Assembly: GCA_963730785.1 (NCBI GenBank)
Contig: CAVSTF010000003.1
Span: 186,001 to 250,000, forward strand
Reading direction: 5' to 3'
Length of the DNA stretch: 64,000 nt
From: Bog-473 sp963730785
Lineage (GTDB): Bacteria > Actinomycetota > Acidimicrobiia > Acidimicrobiales > RAAP-2
Positions 34,572 to 42,418 of this stretch are shown piece by piece. Under the pieces are notes generated by a model. It saw only the letters and a list, made by a program, of their open reading frames with translations, was not told the DNA's origin and made no database searches. Made by a program: the position numbers and the translations under genes. Position 1 is the stretch's first letter, and the number at the start of each line of letters is the position of its first letter.

Positions 34572-35755
34572 CGCAGTGGCTTCCGTTCGTTGAGTTCCGA
34601 CACATTGCCGCCCATAATTTTACTGATGGATGTCTGGTCCAGTTTCTGGAGTTCGGTGACCCAATCCGTCGGTTCGGGTAGTCCTTCTATATGGGGCCAG
34701 TCCGATCCGAAAATGACCCGATCGTCGCCCATGAAGTCGACGATCTCGTTCACGTCGTCCTCCCAAAATGGATTGATCCAGACGTGCCGCCGGAAGGTGA
34801 CCACCGGATCTTCGGGAAAATAGCCCGGCATCTTCCGGGCCGATCCGGAAAGCTTGCGAAACAAGGGGCCGAGGAACTCCGAACCATTCTCCACGGACGC
34901 AATGCGCACACCGGGAAAGCGGTCGAACAGTTTCTCCAACATGAGCGTGGCCAGGAAGTCGTGGGCCGCCCTCTCAATGGCGAACATCTTGATGCTCGGG
35001 GTTGAAGGTCCCCCACCAAAGCTGGCCGAGAAACCATCCGTGGCGTAGCCATTGGAGGACAATCCAGCGTCCCCGGCATGAATGACCACGGTGATGCCGG
35101 CCTCACTCACTCGGGCCCAGAAGGGATCGAACATGGGATTGGCCGGGGAGTAGGGACCGGTCTCGGTGTGGGGAGCTGCTGCTCGCATGACGACCGACCG
35201 GGCGCCCTGGTCCAGGGCCCATTCGAGTTCGATAACCGCCTCGTCGACGTCGGCCAGGGTGATGTAGGGAGCGGCGAAGATCCGGTCTTGGTACTGCATG
35301 CCCCAATCTTCGGCCAGCCAACGATTGAAGGCTCGGAACAGAAGCACCACGGCGCCGGGGTCGTGCTTGAGCGCTTCCTCGTACAGCATGCCCAGGGTCG
35401 GGAACAGCCAGATCTTCGAAAGTCCTTGCCGGTCCATGACGGCCAACCTGGCGTCCCGGTCACGGTATTCGGGTCGGATTGGTTCGGGTGTGCCCATCAA
35501 TTCGTGCATCGGGACGTTGTTGGGATTGCCGCGGAAGTAGTCGGCCAACGATCCCGCCGGAGATATCGGGTTGAAGGTCGGGTTAGAGACGGCGTGATTT
35601 ATCTGACCGCCGAGCGCGTGGTACCTGCGGTTGCCTACTTCCACCCACTGGAGCACCCGTGGGCCATGGGCAGGGTTGAGGTGACGAGTGAAGGCATCAA
35701 GTGCTTCGTAATAGTGATTGTCGGCGTCAAAGACCGGGGAGTCGACAGCGTGCAT
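34568..35755 (-). CDS. amidohydrolase family protein (amidohydro_2 type)
   Basis: Metal-dependent TIM-barrel hydrolase or decarboxylase of 395 residues. VFDADNHYYE near 8-17 is the N-terminal metal site form (D-x-x-H variant). VVIHAGD near 220-226 holds the next His, and RVIFGSDWPHIEGLP near 357-371 the conserved Asp. This branch (COG2159) includes decarboxylases and hydrolases of ring-cleavage products. It is translationally coupled to zwf, an unexpected partner. Confidence 0.87.
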   Translation of the reverse strand: MHAVDSPVFDADNHYYEALDAFTRHLNPAHGPRVLQWVEVGNRRYHALGGQINHAVSNPTFNPISPAGSLADYFRGNPNNVPMHELMGTPEPIRPEYRDRDARLAVMDRQGLSKIWLFPTLGMLYEEALKHDPGAVVLLFRAFNRWLAEDWGMQYQDRIFAAPYITLADVDEAVIELEWALDQGARSVVMRAAAPHTETGPYSPANPMFDPFWARVSEAGITVVIHAGDAGLSSNGYATDGFSASFGGGPSTPSIKMFAIERAAHDFLATLMLEKLFDRFPGVRIASVENGSEFLGPLFRKLSGSARKMPGYFPEDPVVTFRRHVWINPFWEDDVNEIVDFMGDDRVIFGSDWPHIEGLPEPTDWVTELQKLDQTSISKIMGGNVSELNERKPLR

Positions 35756-35800
35756 GGTCAGCCTTCCAGGGTGGTGAGATGCGGACTGGCACTCCCGATG

Positions 35801-36571
35801 TTACGTGGCTCGCGGGGGACCCGCCGCCGTGTGGGTCACACCCTCGGGGTCCACAGCCCAGGCGGGGGATTCGCCCCACCGATCACCGAACACCAGTTCT
35901 GGCAGTGGACGTCGGCGCACCGGACCGTGGTGGCCCGCTGGGCGGCCCAGGGTGATGGTGGCCATGATCTGCACTTCTTCGGGCATCTGCAAAAGCTGCT
36001 TGAGTTGAGCCTCGACGGCAAAATGCCAGATAGTCATCACGCCCCCGTAACCCAGAGAGCGGGCGGCCAGGAGAAGATTCTGGCAGGCCGGGTAGACCGA
36101 GGCGCCGTCGGTGTGATTGGTGTGGCGGTAAGGCTGGAAACATCCAAAGACCAGAACGGGAACTGACTCGAACTCGTCGACGTACCGCTGCATCGTCCGA
36201 GCCATCCGTGACTTGGGCGAATCTTCCTGGGCGCCTGATCCCTTGTCGTACCCGTCGGCGACCCGCTTGTCCTTCCAGAAGCTACGAGCCGAGTCACCGA
36301 TGAGTTGCTTGGCCGCGTCGGCCACCTCGCCCGAAGTGAGCACGACAAATCGGAAGGGCTGACGATTCGATCCGCTGGGCGCTCGTGTGGCCGCGAACAA
36401 AATGTCTCGCAGCGCCTCCTCCGGTACCGGTTCATCGGTGTAACGCCGGATGGCCCGGGTTGAGATGAGTCCCTCATAGAGGCCGACAGGTTCTTCTGGC
36501 TGGTGCACGAGATCCGACGGTAGCCGCGTCTGGATGTGCGTAGCCCCTGCCGCAACCGCCATCATGGCCAT
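35801..36571 (-). CDS. nitroreductase family protein
   Basis: FMN-dependent NAD(P)H oxidoreductase of 256 residues by the longest frame. STRAIRRYTDEPVPEEALRD and AATRAPSGSNRQPFRFVVL near 38-76 are the FMN-binding blocks. SLGYGGVMTIWH near 174-185 and a late GRPAGHHGPVRRRPL complete the fold. The start is uncertain: ATG 36571 abuts the divergent ATG 36572, leaving no promoter; GTG 36508 gives a compact protein. Possible roles are reduction of nitro, quinone or flavin-type substrates. Confidence 0.87.
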   Translation of the reverse strand: MAMMAVAAGATHIQTRLPSDLVHQPEEPVGLYEGLISTRAIRRYTDEPVPEEALRDILFAATRAPSGSNRQPFRFVVLTSGEVADAAKQLIGDSARSFWKDKRVADGYDKGSGAQEDSPKSRMARTMQRYVDEFESVPVLVFGCFQPYRHTNHTDGASVYPACQNLLLAARSLGYGGVMTIWHFAVEAQLKQLLQMPEEVQIMATITLGRPAGHHGPVRRRPLPELVFGDRWGESPAWAVDPEGVTHTAAGPPRAT

Positions 36572-37024
36572 ATGGAAAATTCACCGTTCGTGCCGGACGA
36601 TTTTGCCATCCCCCTGACGCTTGAAGGCCCGGGATTCACGCTTCGCCCACTGAGCGTGGACGACAATGAAGGCGATCTCGACGCCTGGGCCTCAAGCGCC
36701 GATCACATCCATGCCACTCCGGGGTTCGAGGGTCGACCATGGCCCGACGAGCCGATGACGCTGGAGCGCAATCACGGGGATCTGGCTGAGCACGTCGAGG
36801 ACTTCGCCGCTCGCCGCGGTTTCACCTATACGGTCGAGAGTGAGGGGGAGACCCTCGGATGTGTCTATATCTATCCGTCCGAGACACCCGGCGCCGATGT
36901 CAATGTCCGGTCCTGGGTGCGGGCGAGCCACGCCGAAAAGGATCCAGTGTTGTACCAAGCAGTGACCGCCTGGCTCAGTGACTCGTGGCCATTCAACGTC
37001 GTCGAATATGCCACCCGGCCGTAA
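36572..37024 (+). CDS. GNAT family acetyltransferase-like protein
   Basis: A 150-residue protein with the start of a GNAT fold (LTLEGPGFTLRPLSVDDN) and a core strand FTYTVESEGETLGCVYIYPS. It ends with a helix VLYQAVTAWLSDSWPF. The acetyl-CoA P-loop (Q/RxxGxG/A) is not visible, so catalysis is doubtful. ATG 36572 has no ribosome site; GTG 36590 with GGAAA upstream may be the true start. It converges with the amidohydrolase of the guanidine-linked operon. Confidence 0.75.
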   Translation: MENSPFVPDDFAIPLTLEGPGFTLRPLSVDDNEGDLDAWASSADHIHATPGFEGRPWPDEPMTLERNHGDLAEHVEDFAARRGFTYTVESEGETLGCVYIYPSETPGADVNVRSWVRASHAEKDPVLYQAVTAWLSDSWPFNVVEYATRP

Positions 37025-37027
37025 CAC

Positions 37028-37972
37028 CTACGCCACGGTGAGTCCCATGCGGTCAATGGCGTTCTGACCCAGGATGCCGTGCTTCTCCTCTTCTGAGAGA
37101 TGAGGCAGGCTCATCAACTGGTCGATGGTTCGATCAAGCTCGTACCAGGGGAAGTCCGTCCCGAACAGCACTCGATCGGCGCCGATGTCTCGGATGAGTC
37201 GACCCAACTCATCCGCCGTCGGGGCACCGGGCGCCCCGGTCCAGGCGATGATTTCGCACAGGTCAAAGGACACGGTCGGAAAGGCTGCGGCGAATTCGGC
37301 TATCTGATGCCAACTCGCCCCACCGAGGTGCGCCAGCAGGAGGTGAAGGCGGGGGTGCGCCTTCATTACTTCGGTAAAGGCAAAAGGGTCGGCCCATTGG
37401 GGATTGCCTTTCGTCGAACCCGAATGCGAGAGCACGGTGAGTTGCGCTTCCTCACACAAGTCGTATATCTGATGCATCCGGGGGTCATGGGGAAAGAATC
37501 CTTGGAGGACCGGATGCACCTTGATGCCTTTGGCCCCCTTCGGTAGTTGCTCGGCCAAGTGAGTGGCTCCTTCGCGTCCACCCAGAATAAATGGATCGGC
37601 GGCCACGAGCGGGGTGAGATGAGGTGAACGAGCGGCGGTCTCGACAATCCAGTGGTTGTAGGTGCGCAGCCGATCTGGCAGGGAGTCCCACAGGTCACGC
37701 GACCGTTGAGCTCGTTCGGTCTCGCTGATATCGCCCCAGGTACTCTCCACCTCGGCCATCTGCAGCTCGGGAACGAACATGCCGAGCACGACGCAATGGA
37801 CGGGATCCTCCGTGGTTGTCGCGGTGAGGAGGTCATCTACGGTGCCGCGGCGATGTCCGAACTCCACGTCCTCGCGCTCGCCGTACTCCCAGATTTCGTA
37901 TCCGTCCCGCTGAGGGTCATCGGCCCGCTCAAATACATGCACGTGCACATCGACCACCGTGGGGTCACTCAT
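37028..37972 (-). CDS. amidohydrolase family protein, last gene of riboswitch-led operon
   Basis: Metal-dependent TIM-barrel hydrolase of 314 residues. VDVHVHVFE near 7-15 contains the HxH metal pair; VLSHSG near 185-190 and LLLAHLGGASW near 219-229 add His residues; RVLFGTDFPWYELD near 279-292 carries the catalytic Asp. It starts three bases after the MBL hydrolase stop, so it belongs to the same transcript. In the guanidino-compound context an amide, amidine or cyclic ureide substrate is possible, but the sequence alone does not tell. Confidence 0.87.
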   Translation of the reverse strand: MSDPTVVDVHVHVFERADDPQRDGYEIWEYGEREDVEFGHRRGTVDDLLTATTTEDPVHCVVLGMFVPELQMAEVESTWGDISETERAQRSRDLWDSLPDRLRTYNHWIVETAARSPHLTPLVAADPFILGGREGATHLAEQLPKGAKGIKVHPVLQGFFPHDPRMHQIYDLCEEAQLTVLSHSGSTKGNPQWADPFAFTEVMKAHPRLHLLLAHLGGASWHQIAEFAAAFPTVSFDLCEIIAWTGAPGAPTADELGRLIRDIGADRVLFGTDFPWYELDRTIDQLMSLPHLSEEEKHGILGQNAIDRMGLTVA

Positions 37973-37975
37973 GAA

Positions 37976-38791
37976 TTAGCCCGTGGTGGCGAACTTCACG
38001 GCCAGCTCGCGGGTCAATCGCGGCCAGACGACCGGGTCGTGTCCAGGAATGAGTGAGTAGCCGCGTTCGGATGACAGCCGCTTGAGCTTGCGAATGGCCT
38101 CTATTGATTCCTCCGGGGTGGCGTTGATCCGTCCGCCTACCGCCAGTTCATGCTCGATATTCTCAGTGAGGTCGGCAGCATCAAACGCGAAGACCAGCCC
38201 GCCGCCACCGACCGACTCGTCCAAGTCGACGATGAAGCTCTGGTGCCCCGGCGTGTGGCCTGCGGTTAAGACGGCAGTCACGCCGGGCGCGATCTCCTGA
38301 TCGCCATCGGCTAACCGCCAATCGATGGACGGATCGTCGTAGTCAATCCGGAACATGGCGTGGTGCTCAGGGCCTGGATGATCAGAGAGGCCATAGTCGA
38401 GCTCCCTTTGTTGCGCGTGCACCGGCACGCGTCCGGCGAAATGGCGCAATCCTCCGGCATGATCGTTGTGGAGGTGGCTTAAACCAACCGAATAGATCTC
38501 GTCCATGTTGATCCCGGCTCCGGCCAGCGCTTCTTCCAGCGGTTCGCCCGGACCGGGCAGTATTGGCCGGAACATCGGGTCGCCGTGAAAGCGCTTTTTC
38601 AGCATTGGGTCGCGGATAAGAGCCGGATTGAAGCCGGTGTCGAGCAGGAGCCATCCACCATCGCATTGGAGCAGCACGCCTGGCACCGGCTCGCGCAAGC
38701 GCTCAGTCGGGTCGGCTCCGTGAATGGAGACCGTCTTGGGGAGGTCCTCCCAGCCCAAAGTGAGCAGCACGATCCTCCGGACGCCCGACAC
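37976..38791 (-). CDS. MBL-fold metallo-hydrolase (lactonase-like)
   Basis: Two-metal hydrolase of 271 residues. The metal motif SHLHNDHAGG is near 111-120, a later His lies in TAGHTPGHQS, FAFDAADL carries the bridging Asp and LIPGHDPVVWP the last His. The overall order resembles N-acyl homoserine lactonase-like (AttM/AiiA-type) proteins, which open lactone or cyclic amide rings. GTG 38791 is used because GGGGAAG lies about seven bases upstream and it follows the preceding stop by one base. Possible role: ring opening of a cyclic intermediate. Confidence 0.87.
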   Translation of the reverse strand: MSGVRRIVLLTLGWEDLPKTVSIHGADPTERLREPVPGVLLQCDGGWLLLDTGFNPALIRDPMLKKRFHGDPMFRPILPGPGEPLEEALAGAGINMDEIYSVGLSHLHNDHAGGLRHFAGRVPVHAQQRELDYGLSDHPGPEHHAMFRIDYDDPSIDWRLADGDQEIAPGVTAVLTAGHTPGHQSFIVDLDESVGGGGLVFAFDAADLTENIEHELAVGGRINATPEESIEAIRKLKRLSSERGYSLIPGHDPVVWPRLTRELAVKFATTG

Positions 38792-38792
38792 G

Positions 38793-39422
38793 TCAGACTT
38801 CCCCGGGATCGACTCGAACCCAACCCTCGGGCAATGGTGCGTTTTGACCGAGGGCCATCGCCGCGGCATCAATGTGCCAGCCACCGTGATCATTAGCTGT
38901 CGGTCGCTCTCGGATCCACTCATGGCGCACGTGGTACTGCGCACCGCCGGGCAGGGAGCCTCCCCAGATGGCCAAAGCCACATCGCCGACCCGGATGATG
39001 CGACCCCCGACTGTGTCGCCGAGAGGATATTCGGCCATGGCGGTTTCGTCGGCGGGAAGCGAAGCCATGATCCATCGCTCTTCGAATCCCGGACCTCGTT
39101 CAATCATGGTGTCGTCGAGCCGATGGACCGTTCCCTGGTCGGGATGGCCCGGGTCTCGGGGCAGTGAATCGATGTCGTGATGGAAGGTGATGGCTCCCTC
39201 GCTCACCATCACGATGCCGCTGAACGATTGGGTCTGATCCAGCACGTGCGTCGGCTTGGTACCCGGGTAGGGAGTGCGCAAGTCGCAGAAATGGCGGCCC
39301 GCCTGCACCCACAGGACTTCGCTCACCTCATGCCATGTGCTCTCGCCGATGATGCGGCCATTGCGCCGCCACGCCCCCTGGAGGTCGATCAACTCTGATG
39401 GTCGTTCAACTGCTTCACTCAC
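38793..39422 (-). CDS. unrecognised protein of the riboswitch-led operon
   Basis: A soluble 209-residue protein rich in predicted beta strands and aromatic residues (LIDLQGAWRRNGRII, VLWVQAGRHFCDLRTPY, GAITFHHDIDSL, RWIMASLPADE). It looks like a lipocalin- or cupin-like barrel. There is no signal peptide or membrane segment, and I do not recognise the family. GTG 39422 overlaps the Rieske stop as GTGA, and the MBL gene follows one base after its stop, so it is made with both and may be an accessory or binding protein for the Rieske enzyme. Confidence 0.8.
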   Translation of the reverse strand: MSEAVERPSELIDLQGAWRRNGRIIGESTWHEVSEVLWVQAGRHFCDLRTPYPGTKPTHVLDQTQSFSGIVMVSEGAITFHHDIDSLPRDPGHPDQGTVHRLDDTMIERGPGFEERWIMASLPADETAMAEYPLGDTVGGRIIRVGDVALAIWGGSLPGGAQYHVRHEWIRERPTANDHGGWHIDAAAMALGQNAPLPEGWVRVDPGEV

Positions 39423-40522
39423 GAGAACATCCTTCGACGTAAAGCGCCGTGAAAGCGGCGAATGGGCTCTTCGTGGGTTGACGCTAACGGTCCCACATTA
39501 AAATGCGGTGAGCTGGCTGCTTCCTGCATGCGCTCGCAGGCTTCGACATCTTCGGCCATGAACGATCGGATGGAGGCCACCAAGGCATCGGCATCGGCAT
39601 CTTTTGTAGACCGCACGCGCAATGTGAGCCGGGTGCGGTCTGGCGCAATCGGTGTGGCGTCGTAGGTGGCGAAATAATTATCGGTGGTGACCAGCATGAG
39701 ATTCGGGAAGAACAAGAAGGCACCGATATGTCCGCGCATGGTTGGGTCGATCCACTCGAAACCGCCGAGTCTCGAAGCGAGGTCCTTCAACGGTTCGAGG
39801 CTCCACCAGTTGTCATTGAGCGATTCCCAGGCGAAAGAACGATGCTCATACGCCGCGAGTGATCTCATATGCAGGTACCACAGGTGGTACACGTCGATGT
39901 GGTTCTCTACCAGGAGCTTCCAATTGCAGGATGCTTCGTACTCCACCTTGGCCACCTGCGTAATTGGGCCCGACAGGAAGTGGTCGAGTCGGGTATCCAA
40001 TCCCGCCATGGCCGCTGAGAAGCCAGGTGCCTCCGGATCAGGGTTGACGAACACCATGCCGGCCCAATCGGCCACCTGTGCTGCATGGAGTCCGAGGTCG
40101 CATTTACTCAGTCCGGCGAACTGCTCTTCGTCCTGGGGTACCCGAGCGAGGTCACCATTCAGCGCGTAGCTCCACTGGTGATAAGGGCAGGTCATGAAGC
40201 GGCCTACTACGCCACTGCCCTCCAGCAAAGTGATGCCGCGATGCCGACAAATGTTGTGGAAGGCCCGCAGGGTGTTGTCCCGATCGCGAACCACCACGAT
40301 CGGTGCACCAGCAATGGTGCACGTGACGAATGAACCCGCTTCATCCAGCTCCTGGGCAGAGGCCACCAGGGTCCATGAACTGGCGAAGACTCGAGTCCGC
40401 TCACGTTCGAGTACCCGAGGGTCGGTGTAGAGATCGCCGAACGTGGACGTACCCAGTTCTTGGTGCTGATCGGTCGAATACCCCAAGGGGTCGGTGGTCA
40501 GGCTGATCATGCCCGGATTCAT
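39419..40522 (-). CDS. Rieske non-haem iron oxygenase, alpha subunit
   Basis: Ring-hydroxylating or N-demethylating oxygenase of 367 residues. The Rieske [2Fe-2S] site is CRHRG and CPYHQWSY near 70-95. The mononuclear iron site is ENHIDVYHLWYLH near 186-198 with the D-x2-H-x4-H pattern. No beta subunit or reductase gene is present, which fits alpha-only enzymes such as those that demethylate betaine-like or quaternary amines. ATG 40522 follows the permease stop by seven bases and has GGAG upstream. The substrate is probably the compound imported by the ABC system of the same operon. Confidence 0.92.
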   Translation of the reverse strand: MNPGMISLTTDPLGYSTDQHQELGTSTFGDLYTDPRVLERERTRVFASSWTLVASAQELDEAGSFVTCTIAGAPIVVVRDRDNTLRAFHNICRHRGITLLEGSGVVGRFMTCPYHQWSYALNGDLARVPQDEEQFAGLSKCDLGLHAAQVADWAGMVFVNPDPEAPGFSAAMAGLDTRLDHFLSGPITQVAKVEYEASCNWKLLVENHIDVYHLWYLHMRSLAAYEHRSFAWESLNDNWWSLEPLKDLASRLGGFEWIDPTMRGHIGAFLFFPNLMLVTTDNYFATYDATPIAPDRTRLTLRVRSTKDADADALVASIRSFMAEDVEACERMQEAASSPHFNVGPLASTHEEPIRRFHGALRRRMFS

Positions 40523-40529
40523 GTGAGCG

Positions 40530-41537
40530 CTACTCCAGTGCCACTCGAGGATCGATAACGGCCTGCAGAATGTCAACCAGTGCGTTGATCACGACGTAGC
40601 CCGCTCCCAGGACCAATGTGACACCGGCAATGGCCGGGAAGTCGGCCTGGGGAATGCTCTGATCGGTGTAGAGGCCGATGCCGGGCCAAGCGAACACCGT
40701 CTCGACGACCACCACCCCGGCAAACATGAGCCCGACCTGTAAACCGGTCATGGATAGGGCGGCCGACATGGAGTTGCGCAGGGCATGGCGGAAGAGGATC
40801 ACCCGCTCTTGCAATCCTTTGGCCCGAGCGGTCCGCACGAAGTCCGATTTCATGGCGGCTTGGAGCGAGCCGCGGAGGACTCGCCCGATGGAGACAGCCG
40901 GACCGATGGCCACGCAGAAGGCCGGCAATATGAGATGGACGATGCCGTCCCACATGGTGGCCAACTGCCCGTGGAGCAGCGAGTCGACGATGATCATGCC
41001 GGTAGGACCGGTCGGTGCATTGAGCACGCCCGTGTCACCACTGGCCGGTAACCAGTGCAGGTCCCCGTTCAAGACCAGCACACCGAGGAGGGCCAACAAA
41101 AAAGCCGGTGTCGACGCTCCACTGATCATGACAATCCGGAGGAGGCTGGCGCCGCGGAATCGACCAGCCGAAGCCAGGCCGAGTCCGGCCCCGAGCACAA
41201 GAGCCAAGGCGAGTGAGGCGAGGGTCAGCTCCAATGTGGCCGGCAGGTAGTTGCCGAGGTCGGTCGACACCGCTCGCCGAGTGCGCAGGGACCGGCCCAG
41301 ATTCCCATGAAAGAGCCCGCCCACGTAGTGGAAGTACTGATCGACGACCGGCTTGTTGTAACCGAGGATGGCCGACTCTTTGGCGATGGCGGATCTCGAT
41401 GCATTGGCGCCCAAGTAGGCGTGCACCGGATTGGTGTGGCTCAGCTTCTGGAGAGAGAAGATGATTGCCGTCAGTACCAGGAGGATGACCACCATGGCGC
41501 CCAACCGCTTCAGGAGAAACTTGGGCAGCTCGCTCAT
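40530..41537 (-). CDS. ABC transporter permease (DppB/OppB type)
   Basis: Inner-membrane permease of 335 residues with six or more hydrophobic helices. The N-terminal LKRLGAMVVILLVLTAIIFSL and the HTNPVHAYLG loop are typical of DppB. The EAA-like loop ARAKGLQERVILFRHALRNS near 233-252 contacts the ATPase. FAWPGIGLYTDQSI near 281-294 is the usual late block. It overlaps the upstream permease by four bases. It would import a peptide-like or guanidino solute together with the binding protein at 47531-49173. Confidence 0.93.
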   Translation of the reverse strand: MSELPKFLLKRLGAMVVILLVLTAIIFSLQKLSHTNPVHAYLGANASRSAIAKESAILGYNKPVVDQYFHYVGGLFHGNLGRSLRTRRAVSTDLGNYLPATLELTLASLALALVLGAGLGLASAGRFRGASLLRIVMISGASTPAFLLALLGVLVLNGDLHWLPASGDTGVLNAPTGPTGMIIVDSLLHGQLATMWDGIVHLILPAFCVAIGPAVSIGRVLRGSLQAAMKSDFVRTARAKGLQERVILFRHALRNSMSAALSMTGLQVGLMFAGVVVVETVFAWPGIGLYTDQSIPQADFPAIAGVTLVLGAGYVVINALVDILQAVIDPRVALE

Positions 41538-42418
41538 ACGCCCAGTCCCGTGGCGTCACCGACGGCATCACCGGCCATGTTCGAAGCCAGCGCCAGCAGG
41601 AAGACGGCGATGCCCGGCATGACCGGTACCCACCATTCCTGCAAGAGGAACTGGAGGCCGCGAGCAGCCATCGCGCCGAGCTCGGGCGCGGGAGCCGGTG
41701 CCCCCAAGCCAAGAAAGGAAAGTCCGGCCAGCGTCACCACGAGGTTGCCGACATCGAGGCTGGCGGTGACGATGATGGCGGGCATGGCGCCGGGCAGGAG
41801 ATGACGTAGACCACGCCGCACCGGTCCCGCGCCAGCCAGAGCGGCCGCTTCTAGGTGCGGACGAGCAGCTAGGGCGCGCACCTCTCCCCGCATGATGCGG
41901 GCGTAGAACGGCCACCAGACGATGCCCACGCTGAGGAGGACGTGGGCGTAGCTCGGTCCAAGTGCTGCTGCAATGGCAATGGCCAGTAATGGACCTGGCA
42001 GGGCGAGAAAGAGGTCGGTGATGCGCATCAGCAGCGTGTCGACCCAACCGCCCGCCACGCCGGCGATCAATCCGACGGCGCCCCCGATGATGACTCCGGA
42101 AGAGACCACAATGAGCACGCCGAGAAGGCTGGTGCGCAAGCCGTAGAGCACCCGACTGAAGATGTCGTAGCCCACCTCATCAGTGCCCATCAGGTGTCCC
42201 CCATGTAGTGGTGGAGTGAACGGGGTACCGGATGGATCGATGGGGTTGTAGGGCGCGATCAGCGGAGCGAGCAGGGCAACCAGGATCAGGAGGCCCAACA
42301 AAATCAATCCGAACTTGTCAGTCCAGGTGGCACCGCGAAAAATCTTGCGAGCTCCGGCCACCCTGGCCATGCCTCGCCGTCGGGCTGAGGAGGGGACGAA
42401 TGCCTCGGCGACTGCCAT
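41534..42418 (-). CDS. ABC transporter permease (DppC/OppC type)
   Basis: Inner-membrane permease of 294 residues. LILLGLLILVALLAPLIAPY near 38-57 is the first helix and GTDEVGYDIFSRVLYG the DppC hallmark near 77-92. The EAA loop lies around ARPHLEAAALAGAGPVRRGL. ATG 42418 overlaps the ATPase stop by one base (TGATG). The longer frame to 42469 is unlikely. It pairs with the DppB-type permease. Confidence 0.93.
   Translation of the reverse strand: MAVAEAFVPSSARRRGMARVAGARKIFRGATWTDKFGLILLGLLILVALLAPLIAPYNPIDPSGTPFTPPLHGGHLMGTDEVGYDIFSRVLYGLRTSLLGVLIVVSSGVIIGGAVGLIAGVAGGWVDTLLMRITDLFLALPGPLLAIAIAAALGPSYAHVLLSVGIVWWPFYARIMRGEVRALAARPHLEAAALAGAGPVRRGLRHLLPGAMPAIIVTASLDVGNLVVTLAGLSFLGLGAPAPAPELGAMAARGLQFLLQEWWVPVMPGIAVFLLALASNMAGDAVGDATGLGV

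Noticed and set aside
33465..34823. 452-residue open frame antisense to zwf
   Set aside because: It lies fully opposite a canonical zwf gene, shows no family motif and has the composition expected of an antisense shadow in GC-rich DNA.
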